A stretch of DNA of 64,000 nucleotides. It comes from an uncultured Aurantimonas sp. GTDB lineage: Bacteria; Pseudomonadota; Alphaproteobacteria; Rhizobiales; Rhizobiaceae. The notes beneath the pieces are model-generated. The model was given only the letters and a program-made list of their open reading frames with translations. It had not been told where the DNA came from and did no database searches. Positions 1-8,625 of this stretch are shown piece by piece. The DNA is taken from NCBI GenBank assembly GCA_947488615.1, contig CANKZU010000018.1, forward strand, positions 1-64,000, in the 5' to 3' direction. Position numbers and translations under genes: made by a program. The stretch's first letter is position 1. Each line of letters starts with the position of its first letter.

Positions 1-62
1 TTCTCTTCATCTGTCCGTCCTTCAATCAAGGGCCGGACTCTAATCTCAGATGGAGGAAATCT

Positions 63-257
63 TCAGTGGCAGGTCAGGAGTGCACAGATTTCCTCGGCGC
101 TCAGAGTCTCGTATCGTGATAGCCGACGATGCTCTGGCGCAACTTTTCCCGTTCGATTGGTGAAGCGCCATGGAGGATCAGCTAGAACGGTCTGAAATGC
201 CTGGCCCCCGGTTTTAGCGAGCAGATCGATTGCCGGCGATGAATGTAGAATGTTCAC
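63..257 (-). pseudogene. MT-A70 family DNA adenine methyltransferase, N-terminal fragment
   Basis: A 64-residue reading frame from a GTG at 257 carries the family's catalytic motif DPPW in the context VLADPPWRFTNRTGKVAPEH, followed by RRLSRY, which matches the first 60 or so residues of phage- and plasmid-type MT-A70 N6-adenine methyltransferases. The frame stops soon after ICAL, where family members continue for over 100 residues. The rest is absent in this frame; it could lie left of the window after a frameshift. The fragment cannot make an active enzyme because the SAM-binding remainder is missing. It looks like a relic of a mobile element. The start codon is a guess. Confidence 0.6.
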
Positions 258-547
258 ATGAGACTCCGTTTCATGCCCAGACAATTTTCTTATTGAGCAT
301 CGCTTGAGCAATCCGCTTCTATCCGTATGAGGCAAGCCATCATATCCGTTATGTATTAATCCCCAGAAAATGCCGGCGAGACGGGGGACCTTGGTTGTGT
401 CGAGCAGGACAAGATCCGCCGCCTCGGCCCTGAATCGGTCAACCCCAAACGCCCGACCTACAAGCGCCTGACGCGGTAGAGCGCAAGGGAAGCGGCGGCC
501 GTTTCGGCCGTCGCGGAGGCGCGCATTTGCTTGCGGGGCTCCCCGCC
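258..547. other. Intergenic stretch, probable remnant DNA
   Basis: No intact gene is visible. On the plus strand the frame ending in a TAG at 477-479 reads ...ESVNPKRPTYKRLTR, which has the look of a protein C-terminus but has no start or body here; I could not assign it. The stretch sits between the methyltransferase fragment and the nitrilase gene and is best read as eroded accessory DNA. Confidence 0.4.
492..514 (-). terminator. Hairpin after the nitrilase gene, possible terminator
   Basis: GCGGCGGCCG and CGGCCGTCGC form a 10-bp stem (one G-T pair) round a 3-base loop, 33 bases past the stop of the minus-strand operon. No T-run follows, so intrinsic termination is uncertain. Confidence 0.4.
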
Positions 548-1324
548 TCAAACCACCCGCAGCTCGTCGAGATAGGGGGTTTGCTCTTTGCTGGCGCTGA
601 AGGCGCCGGGATCGATGTCGGCGACGAGCATCGCTGGCTCGCTGTCGTTCGCCTCGGCGAGGCGGCTGCCGTCTGGGGCCGCGATCGAGGACAGGCCCTG
701 ATAGGCAAAGCGTTCGTCCAGGCCGCACCAATCGGCATAGATGACGAAGACCTGGTTTTCGAAGGCCCGCACCGGGATCACGTTCCGCGCGATGAAGCGC
801 GCCGCCGGACTTCTCGGTAGCGCCGTCGGCACCAGCACGATGTCGGCGCCACGCTTGGCGAGATCGCGGACATGCTCGGGAAACTCGACGTCGAAACAGA
901 CCAGCAGGCCGGCCTTCATCCCGCCGAGATCGACGATGGGGGGAGGCGTTTCGCCGGCGCGAAACAGGGCCTTTTCGTAAGTGCCATAGAGCTGGCGCTT
1001 GGCGTAGACGACGGGCTCCTCACCGGGGCGGAGCAGCGCGGCGGCGTTGACGATCGCACCATCACGCTCCAGCGCGATGCCGGCGACGATCGCGACACCG
1101 CTTTGATCGGCAAGACCGGCGAGGGCCGCGAGGTGAGCGTCGCCGTGCTTTCTGGCCTCGTCCCTGATCGCGTCGCCGGCGCCGTAGCCGGGCAGGGCGA
1201 GTTCGGGAAACACCGCCAGCGTCGCGCCGGCCCGTTCCGCTTGCGTGACATCGTCCGCGATCCTGGCAAGACGCTCTGTCGTATCGCTGTCACTTGCCGC
1301 GATCTGGAATGCGGCGACCCTCAT
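548..1324 (-). CDS. Carbon-nitrogen hydrolase (nitrilase superfamily)
   Basis: This 258-residue protein hydrolyses a C-N bond, most likely an amide. The Glu-Lys-Cys catalytic triad is visible: Glu41 in FPELALPGYG, Lys109 in YAKRQLYG and Cys143 in VCFDVEFPE. Length is normal for the family and there is no signal peptide. Its start overlaps the stop of the upstream permease gene (ATGA), so it is the last gene of the ABC transporter operon. With an agmatinase-family enzyme and an aminotransferase in the same set, a role on a guanidino-amide or carbamoyl-amine is a reasonable inference, for example 4-guanidinobutyramide to 4-guanidinobutyrate. Substrate specificity cannot be read from the sequence. 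Confidence 0.9.
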   Translation of the reverse strand: MRVAAFQIAASDSDTTERLARIADDVTQAERAGATLAVFPELALPGYGAGDAIRDEARKHGDAHLAALAGLADQSGVAIVAGIALERDGAIVNAAALLRPGEEPVVYAKRQLYGTYEKALFRAGETPPPIVDLGGMKAGLLVCFDVEFPEHVRDLAKRGADIVLVPTALPRSPAARFIARNVIPVRAFENQVFVIYADWCGLDERFAYQGLSSIAAPDGSRLAEANDSEPAMLVADIDPGAFSASKEQTPYLDELRVV

Positions 1325-2127
1325 GTCTCGTCGCCCTCGCTCCAGGCGCCGAGCAGCCGCGGCAGATCGCCGAAGCGCGCGACGAGGCCGAAGACCGCCA
1401 CGGCGACTCCAACGAACAGGATCGAGACGCTGGCCATGGTCGGCGTGTAGCCGTAGCGCAGCGCGTTGAAGATCTTGATCGGCACGGTTTCCATCGTGAA
1501 GCCGACGGTCATGTAGGCGACGATATATTCGTTCAGCGACAGGACGAAGGCAAAGGCAAAACCGGAGACGATGTAGGGCGCAATCATCGGAAGCACGATG
1601 GTCGACAGGATGATGCGTTCGTCGGCGCCCATGGTCCGCGCCGCCTCGGTCACCTCGCGGTCGATGGTCGAAAAGCCCAGCGACAGCGTCACCAGCGGCA
1701 GGCTGGTGAAGAAGATCGCATGGGAGATGACGACGCTATACCAGGCGCCGTAGGAGCCGATCGTCGCCCAGAAGCTCAGCGCGCCGAGCGCGGTGATCAC
1801 CGGCGGCAGCACGAAGGGCGAGATGCCGAGGGTCTGGATCAGCCGACCGACCACGCTGACGCGCTTCCACAGAACATAGGCGATCGGTAGCGCGATCAAG
1901 ACGGCGAGCGTCGCCGCGCCGAGCGCGATCAACACCGACGTCGTCAGCGCGCCGCGCCAGCCGGCATCGGTCAAGATCTGGGCGTACCAGTGCAACGAGA
2001 AGCCTTCGGGCGGAAAGGTCAGGCTGCGCTTTTCGTTGACCGACACGCCGGCGATGACGACCAGCGGGCCGGCGAGGAACAGCGCGACGAGGAAGAGGAA
2101 GAACCGGGTAAAAAGCCGCTCGCTCAT
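1321..2127 (-). CDS. ABC transporter permease, PotC-like
   Basis: A 268-residue inner-membrane permease with about six hydrophobic segments and the EAA loop EAARTMGADERIILSTIVLP typical of binding-protein-dependent importers. The start MSERLFTRFF at 2127 overlaps the stop of the partner permease by ATGA. The frame is open further upstream, but that extension lies inside the neighbouring gene and looks like a shadow. Together with the next three genes it forms a spermidine/putrescine-type importer. It is the second permease, equivalent to PotC. Confidence 0.9.
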   Translation of the reverse strand: MSERLFTRFFLFLVALFLAGPLVVIAGVSVNEKRSLTFPPEGFSLHWYAQILTDAGWRGALTTSVLIALGAATLAVLIALPIAYVLWKRVSVVGRLIQTLGISPFVLPPVITALGALSFWATIGSYGAWYSVVISHAIFFTSLPLVTLSLGFSTIDREVTEAARTMGADERIILSTIVLPMIAPYIVSGFAFAFVLSLNEYIVAYMTVGFTMETVPIKIFNALRYGYTPTMASVSILFVGVAVAVFGLVARFGDLPRLLGAWSEGDET

Positions 2128-2984
2128 GCCGGTTTCTCCTTGTGGCCGAGCACGGTCGTCAACAGCACGAGCAGCAAGCTGGCGATGACGAGGAACACCG
2201 CCATCGCCGCCGCGAAGGGCATGTTGGACTGGTAGATCGCCTGGTCGGTGATCAGCACCGACAGCGTCCAGTGCTGCGGCCTGCCGAGCAGTTGCGGCAG
2301 CAGATAGGCGCCGAGGGCGAAGACGAAGACGATGATGAAGGTCGCGATCAGCGTCGTCCGCATCGCCGGCAATATGACCGTCAGGAACGAACGAACCGGC
2401 GAGGCGCCGAGGGTGCGCGCGGCTTCGGCAAGCGAGGGATCGAGCCGGGAGAAGGACGGGTAGAGCACGAGCACCGCGTAGGGCAGGGCCTGATAGACCA
2501 TGCCGGCGAGGACGGCGCCGAAGCTCGGGCTCCAGGCGTCCGGTCCATCCATCAGCCCGATCGCCGCGAAGAGATTTGATATTCCCGCCGTGCGGCTGAG
2601 CAGCGTCGACCAAGCGAAGCCGATGATCACCTCCGACAGCGACAGGACGGCGAGCATCGCCACCAGCCACGGCACTTGCCGGCGGCGCGACAGTTTGGTG
2701 AGAAGATAGGTGAACGGCGCGCCGACGGTCAGGCAGATACCCGAGACCAGTGCCGACAGGCCGAGCGAGAACAGGAGGATTTCGCCGAAGAATAGGCTGA
2801 GAAAGCGGGCGTAGTTTGCGGTGGTGAAGACGGGCACGTAGAACCCGCCCTGCACCCGCTCGAAGAACGACACCGCAATCATCAGCCCGAATGGCACGAC
2901 GAAGAAGGCGAACAGCATCAGCGCCGGAAAGACCAGCGGCAGCTGGTCGCGGCCGCGCTTGCCCGCGGTCGCCGCCGCGCTCAC
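2124..2984 (-). CDS. ABC transporter permease, PotB-like
   Basis: A 286-residue integral membrane protein, the first permease of the importer. An EAA-type loop is visible in EAARTLGASPVRSFLTVILP. The N-terminus starts with a short charged stretch (TAGKRGRDQLP) before the first membrane segment, as in PotB. It overlaps the ATPase gene upstream by 4 bases and the PotC-like gene downstream by 4 bases, which indicates translational coupling and a 1:1 permease heterodimer. Confidence 0.9.
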   Translation of the reverse strand: MSAAATAGKRGRDQLPLVFPALMLFAFFVVPFGLMIAVSFFERVQGGFYVPVFTTANYARFLSLFFGEILLFSLGLSALVSGICLTVGAPFTYLLTKLSRRRQVPWLVAMLAVLSLSEVIIGFAWSTLLSRTAGISNLFAAIGLMDGPDAWSPSFGAVLAGMVYQALPYAVLVLYPSFSRLDPSLAEAARTLGASPVRSFLTVILPAMRTTLIATFIIVFVFALGAYLLPQLLGRPQHWTLSVLITDQAIYQSNMPFAAAMAVFLVIASLLLVLLTTVLGHKEKPA

Positions 2985-4024
2985 GGGCGCCCGCCTTCGG
3001 GAAAGACGACGATCGACGCCGGGTCGAGCCCGAGCGAGACCGGATCGCCGACGGCAAGCCCGCCGCTGCCGGCGGGCCTTTGCGCGATGATCCGGCCGGC
3101 GGCGGTGGTCAGATAAACCTCGACCGCCGAGCCCATGTCGCGGATGAATTCGACCGTCGCCGCGATCGGCGCTTCGCCTTCGGGCCGCACCGAGACGTCT
3201 TCGGGCCGCACGGAGATTTCCGCCCTGCGCCGGCCGACCGACAGCTCAAGGCCGGGGATCGGGGCACCGGCGACATGCACCGTCCCGGCCTCGGCCGAGG
3301 CGGTCAGAAGGTTGGTCTGGCCGAGGAAATCGGCGACGAAGGGGTCGACGGGCCGGCGATAGATGTCGATCGGCCGGTCCATCTGCAGGATGCGCCCGCC
3401 CTTCATGACCACGATCTTGTCGGCCATGGTCATCGCCTCGCGCTGGTCGTGGGTGACGACGATGGTGGTGACGCCGAGGCGCTGCTGCAGCTGGCGCAGT
3501 TCCACCTGCATCGCCTCGCGCAGCTTGGCGTCGAGCGCCGACAAGGGCTCGTCGAGCAGGAAGAGCTTCGGCGAAACGGCGAGCGCGCGGGCGATCGCGA
3601 CGCGCTGGCGCTGGCCGCCGGAAAGCTGCGACACCGCCCGGTCGGCGACGCCGGGAAGTCGCACCATGTCGAGCAGCTCGGCGACCCGCGCCTCGCGTTC
3701 CGCCTTGCCCCGGTGGCGGATCTTGAGCGGGTAGGCGATGTTCTCGCCGACGCTCAGATGCGGAAACAGCGCCAGCGACTGGAACACCATGCCGAAGTCG
3801 CGCTTGTGTACCGGGCGGTCGCCGATCGCTTCGCCGTCGAAGCGCACGTCGCCGGCGCTCGGCGTTTCCAGTCCGGCGACGATCCGCATCAGCGTGGTCT
3901 TGCCGCAGCCGGACGGGCCAAGCAGGCAGACGAAGCTGCCGGCCGGCACGTTCAGCACGGCGTCGTCGACCGCGACGATGGAGCCGTAGCGCTTGGTGAC
4001 ATTGACGAGTTCGAGGCCGCTCAT
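2981..4024 (-). CDS. ABC transporter ATP-binding protein, PotA-like
   Basis: The 347-residue energising subunit of the importer. Walker A is GPSGCGKTT, the signature is LSGGQRQR, Walker B is LFLLDEPLSALD and the switch His is in VTHDQREA. The C-terminal 110 or so residues (from about PVDPFVADFLGQTN) form the TOBE/OB domain seen in PotA, UgpC and FbpC. It lies 66 bases after the binding-protein gene, with a strong hairpin in the gap, and overlaps the next permease gene. Confidence 0.92.
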   Translation of the reverse strand: MSGLELVNVTKRYGSIVAVDDAVLNVPAGSFVCLLGPSGCGKTTLMRIVAGLETPSAGDVRFDGEAIGDRPVHKRDFGMVFQSLALFPHLSVGENIAYPLKIRHRGKAEREARVAELLDMVRLPGVADRAVSQLSGGQRQRVAIARALAVSPKLFLLDEPLSALDAKLREAMQVELRQLQQRLGVTTIVVTHDQREAMTMADKIVVMKGGRILQMDRPIDIYRRPVDPFVADFLGQTNLLTASAEAGTVHVAGAPIPGLELSVGRRRAEISVRPEDVSVRPEGEAPIAATVEFIRDMGSAVEVYLTTAAGRIIAQRPAGSGGLAVGDPVSLGLDPASIVVFPEGGRP

Positions 4025-4044
4025 CTCTTGTGTCCGGTGATTAA

Positions 4045-4071
4045 GGCCGGTCGTCGCCAGGACGACCGGCC
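4045..4071 (-). other. Intercistronic hairpin after the binding-protein gene
   Basis: GGCCGGTCGTC and GACGACCGGCC form a perfect 11-bp stem with a 5-base loop between the solute-binding protein and ATPase genes. Such hairpins commonly protect the upstream message from 3' decay, so binding protein is made in excess. There is no T-run, so full termination is unlikely. Confidence 0.6.
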
Positions 4072-4090
4072 GATTTCGCGAGGGCGGGGC

Positions 4091-5179
4091 TCAGCCGACG
4101 ATCAGCTCGGTCCATTTCTGGTTCAGCCAGTCGGCCTTGTCGACATAGAGATCGTAGCGCGGCACGATCGGGTCTATCTCCGAGGAGACCGCCGAAAACT
4201 CCTCGTCGGTGAGGTCGAGCAGTTCCCGCTTGATCACCGGGGCGGTGCCGACCTTGCGAGCAAGCAGCGCCTGAATGTCCGGCTGCGTCATGTAGTCGAT
4301 GAACTCATGGGCGAGATCGAGCTTCTCGGAGGCTTTGGAGACCGCCCAACAGCCGGAATCGGAGATGCCGCCCTCTTTCGGGAAGGTGGAGCGGACCGGG
4401 AAGCCGTCGGCGGCGGCAAGGCCGGTGACGTCGTGATAATACTGGCCCATCGGGATTTCGCCCGACTTCAGCGCCTGCTCGAACTGCGCCTCGTCGCGGT
4501 ACCAGAGCTGTACGTTCGGCTTCAGTTCGGCAAGCTTGTCCATGACCTTGAGGATGCCTTCCTCGGTGTCGAGGATGTCGGTGCCGCCGAAGAAGGTCTT
4601 CGCCGTCACTTCCAGCAGGAAGGAGTTGGAGACCAGCGCGAGGAGCCCGAGCTTCTCCTTGTTGGCGGGGTCCCACAACGCTTGCCAGCTCTCGGGCGCG
4701 TCCGGATATGATTCGGTGTTGGTGACGAGGGTGATGTACCAGGCGACCGCGCCGATGCCCGCGACCCGCCCGTCCGGATATTCGACGATAAATGGCGGTA
4801 GCACATGTTCGGAATGAGCGATCTTCGATGTATCGAGCGGGGCCCAGAGATCGGTCGAGAGTCCTTTCCGCATGGCGACCTGCGACATCATCGAGACGTC
4901 AGCGGGGGCGGCGCCGGCGCGCGCCGCCTGTTCGAGCTGGACGAGCCAGGCTTCGCCGGTCGGTTCGGCGATGCTTTCGACGGCGATACCGGTCGCCTCG
5001 GTGAAAGCCGGGAAGATGTTTCCGTCAAATGAGTCTTTGAAGTAGCCGCCGTAAACGCCGACCTTCAAGGACTTGTCCTGAGCGCGGAGGATGGACGGCA
5101 TGGCCAGGCTCGCGCCGGCCATTGTCGCTCCGGCGAGGAGCGTGCGGCGATTGATGAGGAACGGGGTTCGCGTCGTCAT
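4091..5179 (-). CDS. ABC transporter substrate-binding protein, PotD-like
   Basis: A 362-residue periplasmic solute-binding protein of the spermidine/putrescine (PotD/PotF) class. The N-terminus INRRTLLAGATMAGASLAMP with cleavage near LRAQ is a twin-arginine-type signal peptide, so export through Tat is likely. The mature part starts KSLKVGVYGGYFKDSF. It is the first gene of the ABC unit, 49 bases after the agmatinase gene. Neighbouring catabolic enzymes suggest that the ligand is a guanidino compound or polyamine; that is inference. Confidence 0.9.
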   Translation of the reverse strand: MTTRTPFLINRRTLLAGATMAGASLAMPSILRAQDKSLKVGVYGGYFKDSFDGNIFPAFTEATGIAVESIAEPTGEAWLVQLEQAARAGAAPADVSMMSQVAMRKGLSTDLWAPLDTSKIAHSEHVLPPFIVEYPDGRVAGIGAVAWYITLVTNTESYPDAPESWQALWDPANKEKLGLLALVSNSFLLEVTAKTFFGGTDILDTEEGILKVMDKLAELKPNVQLWYRDEAQFEQALKSGEIPMGQYYHDVTGLAAADGFPVRSTFPKEGGISDSGCWAVSKASEKLDLAHEFIDYMTQPDIQALLARKVGTAPVIKRELLDLTDEEFSAVSSEIDPIVPRYDLYVDKADWLNQKWTELIVG

Positions 5180-5228
5180 GTTCTGTCTCCTTGGTTGGTT
5201 CTGCCAGTCGTGATGAAGCGGCGGCCGG

Positions 5229-6272
5229 TCAGCGGCGGCCGGGGGTAAAGGGCGCGAGGCTCAGAAGCTCGAACAGCATCTGCGCCCCGGCATGGGCGGT
5301 GTTGGTCGTCGCGTCATACTGCGGCGCGACCTCGACGACGTCGCCGCCGACCATGTCGATTCCGGCGAGACCGCGCAGGATCGCCTGAGCCTCGCGGGTG
5401 GTCAGTCCGCCGATCTCCGGCGTCCCGGTGCCCGGCGCGAAGGCCGGGTCGAGGCTGTCGATGTCGAAGGAGACATAGACCGGCCCGTCGCCGGCGACCG
5501 CGCGCGCCTTGGCGATCACGGCGTCGATGCCCATCGCGGGAATTTCCTCGGCGTGGATGACGGTCATGCCGGACTCGAAGGAGAACTCCCACAGATATTC
5601 CGACGAGCCCCGGATGCCGATCTGGATGCAGCGCTCCGAGTCGAGCACGCCGTCGAGAACGGCCTGGCGGAACGGGCCGCCATGGTGGAATTTGCAGCCG
5701 TCGAACGGCCCCGAGGTATCGCAATGGGCGTCGATATGGATCATGCCGACCGGCCGATCGCCGCCGATGGCGCGCAGGATCGGCAGGGTGATCGAATGAT
5801 CGCCGCCGACGGAGAGCGGCGTCACCCCGGCCTCGACGATCGCGGCAATGGTGCGCTCGATGTCCGCGTGCGAGGTGGCGAGATCGAAGCGGCTGCGGAA
5901 CGGCACGTCACCGATATCGGCGATCCTGAGGTCGGCGCCAGGCATGGTCTTCAGCACATGATTGTAGGGACCGACCCGCTCCATCGCGCGCATCGCACGC
6001 GGGCCGAAGCGGCTTCCATTGCGGTTGGTGACGCCGAGATCCATCGGCACGCCGATCAATGCGACGTCGAGGCCGGCAAGCTCCGGCGCCGACCAGTCGA
6101 TGGCGCGGTAGGGCATGTCGAGCAGCGTCGGCAGGCCGGCATAGGGCGCGACGCGCGTTCCCTTCGGATCGAACAACTTGGCCGCGACGGCCGCGAATCC
6201 GGCGTCGTGGATCGTCCGCTCGTTGTCGCCGGCAAAGCGCTGGCGCAGCGCGTCGAGTTTGTCGCTATCCAT
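5229..6272 (-). CDS. speB: Agmatinase family ureohydrolase
   Basis: A manganese ureohydrolase of about 347 residues that releases urea from a guanidino compound. The metal-binding motifs are GGDHSITLP, HIDAHCD and SFDIDSLDPAFAPGTGTPE. The family includes agmatinase, guanidinobutyrase and guanidinopropionase, which cannot be told apart here. Start: I chose MDSDKLDAL at 6272, which overlaps the aminotransferase stop by 8 bases; an ATG at 6290 is also possible, and the frame is open further upstream inside the aminotransferase gene. The gene lies between the aminotransferase and the ABC importer, so it probably acts on the imported compound or its transamination product. Confidence 0.88.
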   Translation of the reverse strand: MDSDKLDALRQRFAGDNERTIHDAGFAAVAAKLFDPKGTRVAPYAGLPTLLDMPYRAIDWSAPELAGLDVALIGVPMDLGVTNRNGSRFGPRAMRAMERVGPYNHVLKTMPGADLRIADIGDVPFRSRFDLATSHADIERTIAAIVEAGVTPLSVGGDHSITLPILRAIGGDRPVGMIHIDAHCDTSGPFDGCKFHHGGPFRQAVLDGVLDSERCIQIGIRGSSEYLWEFSFESGMTVIHAEEIPAMGIDAVIAKARAVAGDGPVYVSFDIDSLDPAFAPGTGTPEIGGLTTREAQAILRGLAGIDMVGGDVVEVAPQYDATTNTAHAGAQMLFELLSLAPFTPGRR

Positions 6273-7389
6273 GGGCTGTTCTCGTGGCATGGGGTTGGTC
6301 GTCTGCTCGGAAGCCGCCGGCAAGGCCGAGCGCCAGCCGGCGTGCCAATTCGCGGATCTGGTCAACCGGAACATTGGCGAAGGCGATCCGCAGATGGTCT
6401 TCCTGGCCGGGGCCGAAGAACCCGCCGGGCAGCACCAGCACCCCGAACTCGCGCATCAGCGCCTCGGCGACCGACTCCGCCGACAGGCCGCGATAGGGAT
6501 GCCGGACATAGGCGAAATAGGCGCCGATCTGTTCGAGCGCCCAGCCGTCGAGCCGACCGGTCTCGGCCCGGAAAACCTCGGCGCGTTTCGCGATCTCGCG
6601 GCGGTTGTCGTCCCGCCAGTTAGCGAGCGCGTGGATCGCCCAGGGGAGGGCCGCCTGCGCCGGCCGCGGCGCGCAGATCTGCACGCAGTCGATGATTTTC
6701 TCCATCTGGTCGATGAAGTCGGGGCCGGCGATCATCGCGCCGACCCGATGACCGGGGATCGCGTAGGATTTGGAGAAGGAATAGAGGCTGACGAGATGCT
6801 CGCGCGCGGCGGTCGTGTCGAACAGGCGATGCGGCGCTCCGGTCTCGGGGGCCAGGAAATCGCGATAGGTCTCGTCGAGCACGAGCGTGAGTCCACGGCG
6901 GACGCAGATGTCCAACAGCTCGGCCAGCAGCTCCGGCGGATAGACGGCGCCGGTCGGATTGTTGGGCGAGACGAGAACCAGGGCGCGGCAGCGGTCGTCG
7001 ATCAGCGCCTCGACCTCGCTTGGGCGCGGCAGAAATCCGGTTTCCGCTCGCAGCGGCAGCACGCGCGCCTCGATGCCGAGCATCTCCAGCGTCATCTTGT
7101 GGTTGAAGTACCAGGGCGCCGGCAGGATCACCGCGTCGCCGGCCTGGGCGACGCCCAGCATCGCAGCGAAGAAAGCCTGATTGCAGCCGGCGGTGATGGC
7201 AATGCGGGAGGCGGCGATGTCGCTGTCGTAAAGGCGCGAGACGTGGTTGGCATAGGCATCGCGCAACGCTGGGTCACCGAGGATGTCACCGTAGCGCGCC
7301 GCCGTTGGGGAAGCGGCCGCGACGGCGAGGCGGTCGGCGAATTCGGCCGGTGGCGCGTGATCGGGAACCGCCTGGCTGCAATCGATCAT
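6265..7389 (-). CDS. Class I/II pyridoxal-phosphate aminotransferase
   Basis: A fold-type I aminotransferase of 374 residues. The PLP lysine is Lys207 in SLYSFSKSYAIPGHRVG; the Asn and Asp that position PLP are in SPNNPTG and LDETYRDF. It is the first gene of the minus-strand set and is divergent from a LysR regulator. It probably transaminates an amino acid linked to the ureohydrolase and nitrilase downstream. Arginine:2-oxo acid transamination is one possibility but is not shown by the sequence. Confidence 0.88.
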   Translation of the reverse strand: MIDCSQAVPDHAPPAEFADRLAVAAASPTAARYGDILGDPALRDAYANHVSRLYDSDIAASRIAITAGCNQAFFAAMLGVAQAGDAVILPAPWYFNHKMTLEMLGIEARVLPLRAETGFLPRPSEVEALIDDRCRALVLVSPNNPTGAVYPPELLAELLDICVRRGLTLVLDETYRDFLAPETGAPHRLFDTTAAREHLVSLYSFSKSYAIPGHRVGAMIAGPDFIDQMEKIIDCVQICAPRPAQAALPWAIHALANWRDDNRREIAKRAEVFRAETGRLDGWALEQIGAYFAYVRHPYRGLSAESVAEALMREFGVLVLPGGFFGPGQEDHLRIAFANVPVDQIRELARRLALGLAGGFRADDQPHATRTAHG

Positions 7390-7623
7390 GGCGCCGTGAG
7401 CGCCGTCATAGGATTTTATCCAGCGGCCGGCCCGAGCGATCGGCGGCGCGGTGACGGCAGCAAGCAGCGGGTTTCGGCGTGGCAGAGTGCAACCATCGTC
7501 GTGCTCAGACAGCGTCAGACCCTCCCGAGATTGCCCATCGATTGCTCACTACGGCTCTCCGCCTTCTCCACGAGCATTGGAAGGGGGCTGGACGCGCCAT
7601 GACATACCGCACTATCAATCCTG

Positions 7624-7643
7624 ACATTGGTAAACATCAATGT
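7624..7643. promoter_or_regulatory. Inverted repeat, possible LysR-type binding site
   Basis: ACATTG and CAATGT are separated by 8 bases and contain a T-N11-A core, the usual LysR-type box, in the divergent region between the aminotransferase and LysR genes. It overlaps a TTG codon at 7627 that could otherwise start the regulator, which argues for the ATG codons further in. Confidence 0.4.
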
Positions 7644-7644
7644 G

Positions 7645-8625
7645 ATGCGGGTGGCCATGCGTGTTTCTGGGAGTGACCTGCGTTTGCTCAAGGTCTTCGA
7701 CGCAGTCGTCCGCAATGGCGGTTTTGCCGCCGCGGAGACCGAGCTGAACATCAGCCAGTCGACGATCAGCAATCACATGGCGGCGCTCGAGCAACGGCTC
7801 GGCTTCACCCTCTGCCAGCGCGGTCGCGGCGGTTTCCGGCTGACGGAAAAGGGGCGCGCGACCTATGAATCGGCGCGCCAGCTCGAAAAGGCCTTGCAGG
7901 ATTTCACCGCCGACGTCGCTTCGGTACGCGGTGAGTTGAAGGGCGAATTGCGGATCGGCATCCTCGACGCCATCGCCAGCGACCCCGCCAATCGGCTGGC
8001 CGACGTGGTCGCCGAATTCGGCCGCGTCGCGCCACAGGTCACGCTCGTGCTGGTCCAGGAGCGGCCGCAGGACATGCAGCAGAAGGTGGCGGATGGGCTC
8101 TATCACTGCGCCATCGGCAGCTATCGCAACCGCATCGAGGGGATCGAATATGATCGCCTCTATGAGGAACGGCACAGCCTTTATTGCGGCCGCACTCACC
8201 CGGATTTCCTCACGCCCGATGCCGAACTGACAGACGCGCGGCTCACCGCTCTGCCGTTCGTGCATCGGGGCTATTGGCGCGACGAGGACTCATTGCGCCA
8301 GATCGACTGGCGGGTGGAGGCGACGGTGTATCAGATCGAACCGCAGCTGATCCTGATCCGCTCCGGCCGCTTCATCGGCCTGTTGCCGGACCACTATGCC
8401 CGCCAGGAGGTCGAGGCCGGCGAACTGCGCGCCATCCGTCCGACCGAGATCGGTTATGTCTGCGCCTTCGAGCTGCTCTCGCCGAAGAACCGGCGCACCA
8501 GCGACATCGCCCAGGCGTTCATCGATACCGTCCGCGCCGTCTGGGGACGCGAACGGCCGGCGCTACAGGTCGTCAGCGATAGATCAGCGTCGGCAGCCAC
8601 ATGGTCAGGGCCGGCACGAAGGTGA
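7645..8625 (+). CDS. LysR family transcriptional regulator
   Basis: A LysR-type activator or repressor of about 326 residues. The N-terminal winged helix is clear (SDLRLLKVFDAVVRNGGFAA, then ELNISQSTISNHMAALEQRL); the remainder is a periplasmic-binding-like effector domain. The frame opens at a TTG at 7627; ATG codons at 7645 and 7657 are more likely starts because an inverted repeat covers the TTG. It is divergent from the aminotransferase operon and probably controls it. The C-terminus overlaps the end of the TRAP permease gene by about 50 bases tail to tail. Confidence 0.88.
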   Translation: MRVAMRVSGSDLRLLKVFDAVVRNGGFAAAETELNISQSTISNHMAALEQRLGFTLCQRGRGGFRLTEKGRATYESARQLEKALQDFTADVASVRGELKGELRIGILDAIASDPANRLADVVAEFGRVAPQVTLVLVQERPQDMQQKVADGLYHCAIGSYRNRIEGIEYDRLYEERHSLYCGRTHPDFLTPDAELTDARLTALPFVHRGYWRDEDSLRQIDWRVEATVYQIEPQLILIRSGRFIGLLPDHYARQEVEAGELRAIRPTEIGYVCAFELLSPKNRRTSDIAQAFIDTVRAVWGRERPALQVVSDRSASAATWSGPARR

